Assembly: GCF_932526225.1 (NCBI RefSeq)
Contig: NC_064046.1
Location: 10,317,719-10,381,718, forward strand
Direction: 5' to 3'
Source of the DNA: Nematostella vectensis
Taxonomy: Eukaryota; Cnidaria; Anthozoa; Actiniaria; Edwardsiidae
DNA: 64,000 nucleotides
The notes below the pieces were generated by a model. It did not search any database and was not told where the DNA came from. It saw only the letters and a list, made by a program, of their open reading frames with translations. The position numbers were made by a program, and so were the translations under genes. Shown here in pieces: positions 21,801 to 34,008 of this stretch; the first letter of the stretch is position 1; each line of letters starts with the position of its first letter.

Positions 21801-22934
21801 TCATTTAATAAATCATATATATATCTTGTCAACAGGCGCGTGTTGTGTTGTACAAACGTGGTGCAAAGGTCCTGACTGTTGGCTTCAATGCAATCGACTC
21901 GAACAAGATGAACTGGTTTTCTTCCTCTCGGCTGGTAGATTCACCTTGGAGTGATCTTGGCAAAGAACCCAAAAATTTCTTCACGATCAAAGGAGACACA
22001 GCCCACAACCGGCACTTTCTTATCAACCGTAGCTACGGCGGATGTCCAATGGATTTTGGTTGGCTTGTGACTGGGCAATTGTGGCATTGCAAATGGGAGC
22101 AGGGCTATAAAAAAGCGGCTTTCCTTTATAGCAAGATCGGGACGCATACTAATTGGAACAAACATGGTAATCACCGCATTAAGCACAGCCATACAATTAC
22201 CACTTCAAGTATCAGCACCCCCCCACTTTTTTTGGGCAGATGTTTCTTTATATATCAACGTTTTTTCAAACCAACGGGTTTCAAGCGGTACATATGCAAC
22301 CGACACCAAATTTGTTGAACAGTTTAAAATCCTGTACATAAAAACCTAGGTTATTCCCCGCGTTCTTACAAAAAGCGCTTAAGGATTTGGAACCACCACC
22401 CACCCCTACCCCTCAAACCACCAACCACCCCTCCTCCAACATTCGCCCCTCCCATTTATGGGACAAAGGTCATTAATACTGAAAAGATAATCATTTCACA
22501 ATCACCATCACCACCAAACAGCCAAAACCATCATTGTCACCATCTCGCCTCTTATTTTCACACGACCATCACCATCGGCGGTAGCAGGCATCTTATCGCA
22601 TCACAAGGTGAAGAGTTTTGAAGTGGGTTAACACACCATTAGCGGAGAAATGGGAGACTGCGTGAAAAACCCCAAATTATAATTCCTTATTGAGGTCATT
22701 CCCTTGATACGCGTGGTGCATGGGAACGGACCATTAAAAACGTGAAGGGGAGGGCGGGGTGTTTAAGGTACAAAAGAATGCACTCCTTGGTGACAAGAAA
22801 AAAAAATGCACACGATGACTGAAACGCCCCACCCTCCTCATTCAAATTAACTGTTATTTCTTATGTGATGATGTGGACGTTCTTTTGTAGAAAACGTAGG
22901 CAGTGCTGATGTGTTTACTGTTTTTGTGCGATAA
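15890..22934 (+). CDS. Secreted fibrinogen-like protein, tandem copy 2 (six exons, 259 aa)
   Basis: Exons 15890-15955, 16274-16394, 18099-18140, 20471-20646, 21836-22166 and 22891-22934 join in frame, with the same intron phases as copy 1 and a TAA stop. The signal peptide, YSAFPVFCDMKDGGWTM block and VGSADVFTVFVR end are all present. Exon 2 lacks 33 nt relative to the other copies: GCTACACGAAGA replaces the stretch with TNSSCDRIPRG. The deletion is in frame and removes one cysteine just after the signal peptide, leaving four in the mature protein. Exon 5 reads SYGGCPMD. The gene looks intact, so the deletion may be functional divergence or tolerated loss. Role unknown, as for copy 1. Confidence 0.82.
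16625..17890 (-). mobile_element. LINE fragment, antisense in intron 2 of copy 2
   Basis: Same truncated non-LTR element as in copy 1. The longest open piece (17769-17494) holds the RT block with SGFFDFRKAFDTIPRQKLF. Its (TCTG)n tail at 16626-16645 is shorter than in copies 1 and 3. Relative to copy 1 it keeps an extra short segment near 17222-17245. Confidence 0.85.
18188..18665. repeat. 99-bp A/C-rich minisatellite, intron 3 of copy 2
   Basis: Same 99-bp unit and number of visible units as copy 1, with scattered substitutions. Confidence 0.88.
18932..20444. repeat. Hexanucleotide (AGTGGT)n array, intron 3 of copy 2
   Basis: About 1.5 kb. The variant pattern differs from copy 1: a run of AGTGAT repeats near 19021-19070 and 19321-19350, and rare C-containing variants (GTGGCAGTGG, GTAGCGGTGG). 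The array has therefore changed since the duplication while its flanks stayed nearly the same. Confidence 0.97.
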
Positions 22935-23916
22935 TAAGAACTTGGACATTTGAAAAGGTTGGTAGTCTCCTTAGCATGTTGTTTAGGTCCACTTTTCGGC
23001 CAAGGGGGTGCGCGCGCATTCTGTGCACCCCCCTGTGTACGCGCCGGGAATGGCGTTTATTTCATTGCTCTTTTGTTTTCAATAATGCGAAAAAAAATTC
23101 ACAATGGGTTTGTTTTATTGCAGAAATTTTTCATCACAGGGGCAACGATCTTGGATAGAATAGTGGTAAATAAACAATAAAACCATAACGATAAAGTAAG
23201 AATAAAATTGAGAACTTTGATTCAAATATGGAAGTTTTACATCTCCCCTTACTTCATTCCCCTTACTTCAACCCTCTTAATTCCCTCCTACCCTAAGAGG
23301 GAGAGGGTGTTATAGAGATTTTCATGCATAAAATCAAAAGGTAGAAAAAGAGTACGTAAACAGTATAAGAATTATAAAAATAGAATTTATTCCGCTAGGG
23401 AAAGGTCATTATTAATGGGGGAGGGGGGGTATATAGTATTGTATATAGGCGGTCAGGCGGTATACTCCCCCGCGAAATGTTTGTCATTATGTTCAATCCT
23501 AAATAGCATCATCAGAGGTCCTTTTCATCAGAATTCATAATCTTAGACCGTTACGAGGCTCGAAAATTGATCAGAATACCTGTTCAAAAAATAATCCCCT
23601 CCCCTAAATCCTGTTTAAAAATTGAGGCGCTCCCCCAAATAGGCGCTCAAAAAATTGCAACCCCCCCCAAACATAGCAGCCCCCCCCCCCCCCCGTTAAA
23701 TAATGACCCTTCCTTTATGTCCCAGTAGCAGTATCCATGGTATCATTTGCAGAACTTGTTTTAACAAGTTAAAAACATATAAGAACTTGCGATTGCTTTG
23801 TTGTGCTGCGAGTGTTAAAACCTCTGATCTATTCAAGCAGACACACTACACACTGCTTAACTGTTCGGTATTGCTTACTGTTAGTAATTCTCCGAATTTT
23901 ACTGCGCTCATCCGAA

Positions 23917-24691
23917 ATGAAACGCCATCTCCTGATTCTATTCTTGGCCTTGATGGCTATTTCAGCTGATCTGGTGTCGGGGGTAAGAGACTTTAAATTC
24001 ATTTTCAGGTTAACAGCAACGTCGCAGCAGGCCTTTCACGATGTCTGTTTCTTCTAATAGTTTGTGTATGGTTCATTCAACAATAGCATTTAGTTATCTC
24101 TTCACGAAATGGTACTAAATTTATTGAAAAAAGCACTAAAATAGATCTTTTTCCGGCCTGGCTCCCCCAGGAAAATGTTACCGCTACCATTCAACAGCTA
24201 AAAGCTAAAAAAAAATCCCAATTTGATACCTGAGAATTCTGAAATAAAGGGAGCATATCTGAGAACTTCCTGTTTCTGTTCCCTGCGTTTCTCTTCATAG
24301 CACGGTGCTACTAACTCCTCGTGCGATCGTATTCCAAGGGGTTCACGAAGATTCTACGGACGTAGCCCCAATATGCCTGGGAAATCATGCATGGATATTT
24401 TGAACAAAAACCTTTCTATTCGTAACAATGGCATCTACTGGATCAAGCTTAACGGTAAAGAGTACAGTATAATAGCTTGTCGTGTACCGTTATTACTCAA
24501 GGAATTGCCTCACCCCCCCCCCCCCCCCACCAACGGAAAATTAGGTCCGCTTTTTCGGTCGCATCCCCCAACCCAAAGAAATATCCTGGGTACGGGCCTG
24601 CCGTAGCTAGTCGTAGTCGTAGCTATTTCAAGCGCCTCACCTGGGACATGAAAAATCAGTGCATAGCAGGCCTCGAATGCAGAGACGTTAA

Positions 24692-24722
<31 letters not shown>

Positions 24723-27700
24723 TTTTATTTGGAATCGTATACAATGTCCTTGTATATTGATTGCGTCCAAATAATACTAAAGATAAAAAAGACAAATAAT
24801 TGTACGGTATTTCAAGTTTGGCAGCGTTATTGATCCCGGAGGGCGAAGCATTCATTTATGAACTTAGCAATTTTTCTTTGCACTGTGACGTTACTACCAG
24901 AATAATTAATAAGAAATTGAAAAACACTTTCATCCGACATTCTTGTGAATTTTACATTTTCTATTTCTTCTATGGTTTTAGTCAATTCTTCCCGCTTCCC
25001 TTTATACAAAGGGCAGTGGAGAAGGAAATGATCTTCATTTTCTACTTGTCCATTTTTACAAATTTCGCAAATTCGTTCATCCGGTACCTTATAAGGCCTC
25101 GAATATCGGCCAGTTTCAATTGCTTAGTCTCAATTTGGTTAAAGATAATCGATGGCTGTGATTGACAACCTGGCTCAGATAATCTTCAATAATGTATTTT
25201 GATTTAAATTTCCTATACGTTCTTAATTTATTACTTTGTCCTTGTTTATTTCTATTATCATTATTCACGTTTGATATACACTTTTGAAATTCAACGTCTG
25301 CCAATCTTTGTTTGACTATATATAAAATGTATTTAATCGGCAAGTCCCCGCTCTGCGCATACCTGTTGCCTGTTGAAAAATTCGTTCCAATTTCTGGTGC
25401 CAAAATTCTGGGTTATTACTTATTTTCATGTCTTCGTATATCTGGTTAACTAGATTTGGTTCCTCGGGATGATTTATGTTTAGCCCAAAATTGACGCTTC
25501 TGCATATTGCTTTCGTTCTTAATGGAAATCTACCTAGTTCAGCCCTAACCTCGTTATTTGAACAAAATTTAGAGACTCCGAGGAGCCACTTGCAGAATTT
25601 GCAGAATATTTTTATACAGACGACGATTTGTCTGATGTGTACATGGATATAATGACTGACAAAAAGTTACCCGTTATACCGTGCGTTTCTAGTTTTTCAA
25701 AAAGTTTTTGTCTAGGGATAGTGTCGAAAGCTTTCCGAAAATCGAAAAAGCCCGAAAATAAGAAGTTGTTTACCTTATTTGGTTTGCTTTTAACATATTT
25801 GTCTATTAGTGATCTGTAGTGCCGTGCTTTTTTCTTAAGACACATTGCACATGGTTGATTATGCCTTTTAAACTTAAATAGTCGTATAGTCGAGCATTAC
25901 AAATATAGGTGAAAATTTTGCTTAAAGATGATAGGAGGGTGATACCCCGATAGATATTGGGGGCACAGCCACGCCCCTACTGGCTATTCCCTTATAGTTT
26001 TTGTAAATGGCACCGTTCCCCCAGTGCCCCCCCCCTCCCCTGCTACGGCCCTGAAAAATGAACAAATGCCCTGGCGCCATGTCGCTAGTATACAGCCAAA
26101 ACATCCTTGCGCAGAGGTTTGATTTGCTTTTATTGGTTCCCTGTCTCTTTCTTAGTGCTTATTGTTTACTTTCAGGTTACTCGGCGTTTCCGGTTTTTTG
26201 TGACATGAAAGACGGAGGTGAGTCGCGTGTGGTCATTTCACACATCTACACAGCGACCACCTACTGTATCAACCACTATCCCTACACAACAACGACCTTC
26301 TAACATCAACCACCCTTACACAACAACCTTCTCCTAACAACAACAGCCTCTACACAACGATCTCCTATCAACCACCATCCCTACACAACAACGACCTTCT
26401 AACATCAACCACCCTTACACAACGACCTTCTCCTAACAACAACAACCTCTACACAACGATCTCCTATCAACCACCATCCCTACACAACATCTACCTTCTA
26501 AGTTCAACCACCCTCACACAACGACCTTCTCCTAACAACAACAGCCTCTACACAACGATCTCCTATCAACCACCTTCCCTACACAACATCTACCTTCTAA
26601 GTTCAACCACCCTTACACAACGACCTTCTCCTAACAACAACAACCTCTACACAACGATCTCCTATCAACCACCTTCCCTACACAACATCTACCTTCTAAG
26701 TTTAACCACCCTTACACAACGACCTTCTAACAACAACAACCTCTACACAAAGACGCAACCCCTACCAATCACCACCTGTACACAACAAACGGATAAACAT
26801 ATCTCCTAAAAAATCCGCTACACAACGTCCTTCTCAGCACAGTTACCCCCATAAATCAAACCTCTAGCATCCACCTCCTACGTATATAAAAATAAACAAA
26901 AAAAGCGACAATGTCTATACACAATCTCACCTCCACACAACTGCCGTCTCTGCACAACGACCACCTTCTTTAACCATAAATAACAACCACCTCAATACGG
27001 TGTCCATTATAGTAATAGTAGTGGTATTTTTAGTGGTAGTGGTATAGTGGTAGTGGTAGTGGTATAGTGGTAGTGGTAGTGGTAGTGGTAGTGGTAGTGG
27101 TAGTGGTAGTGGTAGTGATAGTGATAGTGATAGTGGTAGTGGTAGTGATAGTGGTAGTGGTAGTGATAGTGGTAGTGGTAGTGGTAGTGGTAGTGGTAGT
27201 GGTAGTGGTAGTGATAGTGGTAGTGGTAGTGGTAGTGGTAGTGGTAGTGATAGTGGTAGTGATAGTGATAGTGATAGTGATAGTGGTAGTAGTAGTGGTA
27301 GTGGTGGTGGTAGTGGTAGTGGTAGTGGTAGTGATAGTGATAGTGGTAGTGGAAGTAATAGTGGTAGTGGTAGTGGTAGTGGTAGTGATAGTGGTAGTGG
27401 TATTGGTAGTAGTAATGGTAGTGGTAGTGGTAGTGGTAGTGATAGTGGTAGTGGTTGTGGTAGTGGTAGTGGTGGTGGTAGTGGTAGTGGTAGTGGTAGT
27501 GATAGTGGTAGTGGTAGTGGTAGTGATAGTGATAGTGGTAGTGATAGTGATAGTGGTAGTAGTAGTGGTGGTGGTAGTGGTAGTGGTAGTGGTAGTGGTA
27601 GTGGTAGTGGTAGTGGTAGTGGTAGTGGTAGTGGTAGTGGTAGTGGTAGTGGTAGTGGTAGTGGTAGTGGTAGTGGTAGTGGTATTGGTATTGGTAGTGG

Positions 27701-30700
27701 TAGTGGTAGTGGTAGTGGTAGTGGTAGTGGTAGTGGTAGTGGTAGTGGTAGTGGTAGTGGTAGTGGTAGTGGTAGTGGTAGTGGTAGTGGTAGTGGTAGT
27801 GATAGTGGTAGTGGTAGTGGTAGTGATAGTGGTAGTAGTAGGGGTAATGGTAGTGGTAGTGGTAGTGGTAGTGGTGGTGGTGGTAGTGGTAGTGGTAGTG
27901 GTAGTGGTAGTAGTAGGGGTAGTGGTAGTGGTAGTGGTAGTGGTAGTGGTAGTGGTAGTGGTGGTGGTAGTGGTAGTGATAGTGGTAGTGGTAGTGGTAG
28001 TGGTAGTGGTAGTGGTAGTGGTAGTGGTAGTGGTAGTGGTAGTGGTAGTGGTAGTGGTAGTGGTAGTGGTAGTGGTAGTGGTAGTGGTAGTGGTAGTGGT
28101 ATAGTGGTAGTGGTATAGTGGTAGTGGTATAGTGGTAGTGGTAGTGGTAGTGGTAGTGGTAGTGATAATGATAATGATAGTGGTAGTGGTAGTGTTAGTG
28201 GTAGTGATAATGATAGTGGTATAGTGGTAGTGGTATGGTGGTAGTGGTAGTGATAATGATAGTGGTATAGTGGTAGTGGTATGGTGGTAGTGATAATGAT
28301 AGTGGTATAGTGGTAGTGGTATGGTGGTAGTGGTAGTGATAATGATAGTGGTATAGTGGTAGTGGTATAGTAGTAGTGGTATAGTGGTAGTGGTATGGTG
28401 GTAGTGGTAGTGATAATGATAGTGGTATAGTGGTAGTGGTATGGTGGTAGTGATAGTGATAATGATAGTGGTATAGTGGTAGTGGTATAGTAGTAGTGGT
28501 AGTGGTATAGTGGTAGTGGTATGGTGGTAGTGGTAGTGATAATGATAGTGGTATAGTGGTAGTGGTATAGTGGTAGTGGTAGTGATAATGATAGTGGTAT
28601 AGTGGTAGTGGTATGGTGGTAGTGGTAGTGATAATGATAGTGGTATAGTGGTAGTGGTATGGTGGTAGTGGTAGTGATAATGATAGTGGTATAGTGGTAG
28701 TGGTATGGTGGTAGTGGTAGTGATAATGATAGTGGTATAGTGGTAGTGGTATGGTGGTAGTGATAGTGATAATGATAGTGGTATAGTGGTAGTGGTATAG
28801 TAGTAGTGGTAGTGGTATAGTGGTAGTGGTATGGTGGTAGTGGTAGTGATAATGATAGTGGTATAGTGGTAGTGGTAGTGGTGGAAGAAGTAGTAGTAGT
28901 GATATCCTCCGTCCTATTTTCTACCCAAGGTTGGACAATGGTGTTGAAGTTGGTAAGTGGCAGTGGGGAAGATGTGGCTGATTTATGGGAGGCGCCCTTT
29001 GCCATTCGTGAGTTTGACCAGCGGCTGCTTCACCTTATGCCTGTCCACAACTGGCCTTACAAGAATAAAATTGTGCGTCAGTGGAACGTCTTCAAACCCG
29101 AGGAGGTAAGTTCTAATCTGAATTTGTTCTACTCAAGTTTGTATAGCTTTTGAAAATATCATAGCAAAATCGTATCCGTTGGGAGACTTTGATAGTTTGA
29201 TGGATAAATCTTATTTCACATATTTAATATTGACCAAACAACGCAAATAGAAAATTAAGAACTTAGGCTTGGATGGATGACTCAAGGGCATCCAACGAGC
29301 CCCCTTCCCGAAACACGTTAAAATGGCATATTTCGCCGTTTGAATATGTTCTGATTTGGAAAATATCCATTTTAAAAGTTGCTGGCAGTAAATTATCTAT
29401 TCCTTTTCCGCAGAAGGGACCATTCCTTTTCCCCCAGCCAGGCAGTGGTTAGGCATTATAGCACACAAAAAATTGCCCGTATATTATACGATATATTATA
29501 CCTATGACATGACGGAAAAACAAGACTTGACGTTTCCATTGAGCTCATTTTACATCAAATAAGGCGGAAAATTCCCCTAAGTACTTAGTGAGTAATATCA
29601 AATGCGATTTGTTTTTTTAAATTGGTGCGACCTTTTAAAAAATGTCATTGAAATTTGAGGTTTTCGTCCCAGAGCCCATACATAGCACAAGGATGACCAA
29701 GAAAAAAAATATCTTAAAAACCAAAATCTGGCTATAATGTATTTTGGCCTCTCATTTTTTGTGATTTGAAAAGTGAAAATCAGCCCGGAATGCAAGGAAC
29801 TGATGGCCATTGTAAGAAATTGTATCTTCTTTCTCCATCTCTTCGAAGTGCGCATGTTGAGGGTTTTTTTCCGTCTATACCGATATATTGTACCGATAAG
29901 GACGAATTTTTGTCCAAAAGCAACCGCCCCATGACCCCAAAAATATTTCCAGCACAACTTGTTGGGCTCCAAAAATTTGCCAGCAGAACCATTCGGGACG
30001 ATTTTTTTCCTCAGCAACCGAGGGGTCTAACATCTTCTCAGCCAGCAAAAAAAAAAAAACGGGCTGCAGAACGGATATTTTGCGGAACATATCCGTTTTG
30101 TGCTCTTGATGATTGGGGGTGCAAGGCCCCTGGGGCTTCTAGGTAAATTTGAAAATGGCCGAAAATGGTTGAGCTTACGCCATAGTCTCCCCACGAATCG
30201 TTCTGACCTGATTCCTAACGAATCGACCTCTTTCCTGACAGACATAATCTTTGTTGTAATCATTTAATAAATCATATATATATATATCTTGTCAACAGGC
30301 GCGTGTTGTGTTGTACAAACGTGGTGCAAAGGTCCTGACTGTTGGCTTCAATGCAATCGACTCGAACAAGATGAACTGGTTTTCTTCCTCTCGGCTGGTA
30401 GATTCACCTTGGAGTGATCTTGGCAAAGAACCCAAAAATTTCTTCTCGATCAAAGGACACACAGCCGACAACCGAAACTTTTTTATCAACCGTAGCTACG
30501 GCGGATGTCCAATGGATTTTGGTTGGCTTGTGACTGGGCAATTGTGGCATTGCAAATGGGAGCAGGGCTATAAAAAAGCGGCTTTCCTTTATAGCAAGAT
30601 CGGGACGCATACTAATTGGAACAAACATGGTAATCACCGCATTAAGCACAGCCATACAATTACCACTTCAAGTATCAGCACCCCCCCACTTTTTTTGGGC

Positions 30701-31439
30701 AGATGTTTCTTTATATATCGACGTTTTTTTCAAACCAACGGGTTTCAAGCGGTACATATGCAACCGACACCAAATTTGTTGAACAGTTTAAAATCCCGTA
30801 CATAAAAACCTAGGTTATTCCCCGCGTTCTTACAAAAAGCGCTTAAGGGTTTGGAACCACCACCCACCCCTACCCCTCAAACCACCAACCACCCCTCCTC
30901 CAACATTCGCCCCTCCCATTTATGGGACATTAATACTGAAAAGATAATCATAATATTAATAATAATATTAATGGGTCATTAATACTGAAAAGATAATCAT
31001 TTCACAATCACCATCACCACCAAACAGCCAAAACCATCATTGTCACCATCTCGCCTTTTATTTTCACACGACCATCACCATCGGCGGTAGCAGGCATCTT
31101 ATCGCATCACAAGGTGGTGAGTTTTGAAGTGGGTGAACACGCCATTAGCGGAGAAATGGGAGACTGCGTGGAAAACCCCAAATTATAATTCCTTATTGAG
31201 GTCATTCGCTTGATACGCTTGGTCCATGGGAACGGACCATTAAAAACGTGAAGGGGAGGGCGGGGTGTTTAAGGTACAAAAAACTGCACTCCTTGGTGAC
31301 AAGAAAAAAAATGCACACGATGACTGAAACGCCCCACCCTCCTCATTCAAATTAACTGTTATTTCCTATGTGATGATGTGGACGTTCTTTTGTAGAAAAC
31401 GTCGGCAGTGCTGATGTGTTTACTGTTTTTGTGCGATAA
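23917..31439 (+). CDS. Secreted fibrinogen-like protein, tandem copy 3 (six exons, 270 aa)
   Basis: Exons 23917-23982, 24301-24454, 26176-26217, 28930-29105, 30299-30629 and 31396-31439 join in frame and end in TAA. The exon structure equals copy 1, including the full exon 2 with SSCDRIPRGSRRFYG. Exon 5 differs from both other copies in a short block: FFSIKGHTADNRNFF where the others have FFTIKGDTAHNRH. It shares SYGGCPMD with copy 2. Signal peptide and fibrinogen-like hallmarks are intact, with five cysteines in the mature part. Of the three, copies 2 and 3 look most alike in exons 4 and 5. Function unknown. Confidence 0.85.
24693..25970 (-). mobile_element. LINE fragment, antisense in intron 2 of copy 3
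   Basis: Same truncated non-LTR element as in copies 1 and 2, with the RT block DFRKAFDTIPRQ (25845-25612) and the C-terminal knuckle region (25165-24827). It has the longest (TCTG)n tail of the three copies (24693-24722). Confidence 0.85.
26265..26745. repeat. 99-bp A/C-rich minisatellite, intron 3 of copy 3
   Basis: Same unit as in copies 1 and 2. Confidence 0.88.
27008..28905. repeat. Hexanucleotide (AGTGGT)n array, intron 3 of copy 3
   Basis: About 1.9 kb, the longest of the three. The extra length is largely in the right part, where the unit with GATAATGATAGTGGTATAGT recurs many times between 28200 and 28870. Confidence 0.97.
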
Positions 31440-32418
31440 TAAGAACTTGGACATTTGAAAAGGTTGGTAGTCTCCTTAGCATGTTGTTTAGGTCCACTTT
31501 TCGGCCAAGGGGGTGCGCGCGCATTCTGTGCACCCCCCTGTGTACGCGCCGGGAATGGCGTTTATTTCATTGCTCTTTTGTTTTCAATAATGCGAAAAAA
31601 AATTCACAATGGGTTTGTTTTATTGCAGAAATTTTTCATCACAGGGGCAACGATCTTGGATAGAATAGTGGTAATTAAACAATAAAACCATAACGATAAA
31701 GTAAGAATAAAATTGAGAACTTTGATTCAAATATGAAAGTTTTACATCTCCCCTTACTTCATTCCCCTTACTTCAACCCCCTTAATTCCCTCCTACCCTA
31801 AGAGTCATGACACTATAACGTGTGCGCGGAGGGGGCAGTTCTCAAAGTGTCCAACACTCGTGAACTCGTTAAGGTTTTCCGCAATGACTTCCCGAATAGA
31901 AGCCCAGACCAAGAGAGTATGAAATGAAAGTATGAGAATATGATGCCCAGACTCAACTACGATCGTGACAGTAAAACATAACCTCGCACGCCCGTAGCCA
32001 GAAATTTCCAAACCCCCGATCCCCCCCCCCCCCCCCCCCGGCTACGGGCCTGTCTTATAGTGTGCTGATATTATTATGGTATTTTAAAACAATGCGGACA
32101 CTGATGATGTCTCACGGATTAGCAAAAGATTCAATTATTGAAGGTTCCAGTAGTTTTTGTAAAATAAAGTAAAATTTATGAAGCATATCCAAGAGAAATG
32201 GATATTTGCTAAGGTTAGCAAGAAAATCAAGTAACCGAGGGTTTGGTGAATTATCGGAGGTCAAGTACTACCAATCCCCTCCCCCGAAATCATCTGATAC
32301 TGTAAAGAGACCAGGAGGCAACAAACAACACATATGCTAACGCATATGCGGGTTACCTGTGGCCTAGTGTATTTTAACTGGGTTTCCTGTCTCGTCCACG
32401 TGACTATGTGACCATCTA
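31440..32418 (+). other. 3' region of copy 3 with probable polyadenylation site
   Basis: AATAAAACC near 31680 follows the stop codon by about 240 bp and is kept in all copies. Downstream lie the CGTAGCC foldback (about 31989-32050) and the palindrome CATATG-CTAACG-CATATG near 32331. No gene seen. Confidence 0.45.
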
Positions 32419-32550
32419 ACACCGCGGGCTGTGTGCACTCTCAACTCGCAGCCGGCAGTGCCGCCATCTTGCGGGGAAACTGGCAAAATATTTCAAAATT
32501 TATCCTTATCACAGCCTCAAGGGAAGTTTGAAGATCATTTGTATGTTGGT
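32419..32550 (+). promoter_or_regulatory. CpG-containing promoter / first-exon candidate
   Basis: Directly after the triplication, the sequence contains ACCGCGGG and AGTGCCGCCATCTTGCGG. The second is a good match to the YY1-type GCCGCCATCTT element often found at transcription starts. About 80 bp later GTTGGTAAGT (near 32547) is a strong splice donor. It may be a 5' UTR exon of an unseen rightward gene. No coding sequence was identified with it. Confidence 0.3.
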
Positions 32551-34008
32551 AAGTTTATAGTTCATGATTTTAGAGGTTGCCTTCAGCAAAATATGATGTT
32601 TTTTTCGAGTAATTCATCGGTGAATGGAGTCATTGAAATTTGAGACACACACCTCTACCAAAAGTTCTCTCGCATTTCTTGAATTTCCTATCTGTGTTTT
32701 TTGTGATGTCAGCTTCAATTCAGACTTATGCTTATCAACAAAGTTCAATGTGTTATAAACCCGACTGAAACGGTTTTACAGAGTTTAAAAACTACCAAGC
32801 TAAGATAACTAGCTACGATGTCGCATACCTCCGAAGATGATTCTGATAACGATACAAAATGGTCGCGCTGGAACAAACCAACTCGGCGCTTCTAATAAGC
32901 CTCGAATACCCAAACAGTACACTCACCGACCTATAACGTCGGAATTCCCAGCGAAAAAAAGACGCCCTTAATTGTTTTCTTAAAGCAGCTTGGTGTATCA
33001 AAGTGGGTGACATCGGAGCTTGTCACCATGTGCGCTCCGTAGCCTACGATATATCATGATTGAGTTAATTTTAGGTATTTCTACGAGCAGTAGTGAGATT
33101 TTCCTGAATGTTAAATGCCTTTTGTTTTGTTTAAGGATTTTCTTGTCGTGAAGCATCGCCAAAGTTTTGACTTTCGATGTGGTGATTTTTGTTTGTGATC
33201 TTGTGGCTAATTATTCCTTAGCCCAATAATCTTTTTCTTCTCCACTCTTTTCTTTTACCCCCGTATCCCAGACTATGTTCTATCCACTCAATATTCTTCA
33301 TTTCATTCTTTGTTTTTTTTTGCTCAATATTTTTCAGTTCTTTCTTTGTCTATTTTTTTGCTTCGGTGATTAGTCAGCTATTCGAAATAATCACCAGATC
33401 TACCTGCTATTACATTTTTGTCCTTTATGTATACATTCTTTCCAGTATCAAAAAACTAAAACTCGATTACCTCTCAATTTCATGAGAAACCATGTGCTTT
33501 TTTCGTTGTAAAGCGTGGCACAAACCCTCCAAGGCCTATTGAGCAATATGACAGACACCCCAAATGAAAATCTACCTCGATTCACGAAAATAATGCCATC
33601 ACATGTTTTGGCCTCTTTTAGAGGCCTGTGGTGGTTTGGGTTAAAATAGACGGCCTCTTCTGAGGCCTGTAACCCATTCGCTCCTGGGATAATAGCTCGC
33701 ACGATTCTCCCTCTCCCTGGGAGTTTTCAGAAGTTTTGCAAATTCCCTCGAGCAGAAGCTTGGATCAAGTTGTTTGCAGTTTGCTGTTTTGAGCAGAGTG
33801 GGGGCTATGAGCGGCGTGCGTGCGAGTTTTGGCTTAAAATAGAATGCACTGTTCCCGGTTCCAGTTGTGGTGACATCCGGGTATTTATTTAAATGATTGC
33901 TGTTTCTTTTACAAAGTAGTTAAAAAATATAGCAGATGAATAAAACAAGTGGCTATGAAATTGTACAGGGATCGTTTGATTTATGCTTGGTGGGATGACT
34001 GAATAGAA
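32551..34008. other. Non-coding stretch
   Basis: No recognisable exon. Near 33600-33690, GGCCTCTTTTAGAGGCCTG and GGCCTCTTCTGAGGCCTG repeat each other, followed by GTAACCCATTCGCTCCTGGG, which resembles a piggyBac-type end. The rest is unremarkable. Confidence 0.4.

Larger units (their letters stand above)
15251..23302 (+). repeat. Tandem triplication, copy 2
   Basis: Second copy, joined to copy 3 at about 23300. It lacks about 600 bp of the 3' tail present in copies 1 (from about 14660) and 3 (from about 31803): the tail stops at CCCTAAGAG and runs directly into GAGGGTGTTATAG of copy 3. Confidence 0.95.
23303..32418 (+). repeat. Tandem triplication, copy 3
   Basis: Third copy. It ends near 32418 after TGACTATGTGACCATCTAA, where copy 1 reads TGACTATGTGACAATCTAA and passes into copy 2. 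Unique sequence follows. It has a small local duplication near 30925-30990 (ATTAATACTGAAAAGATAAT twice around an AATATTAAT-rich spacer). Confidence 0.95.
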
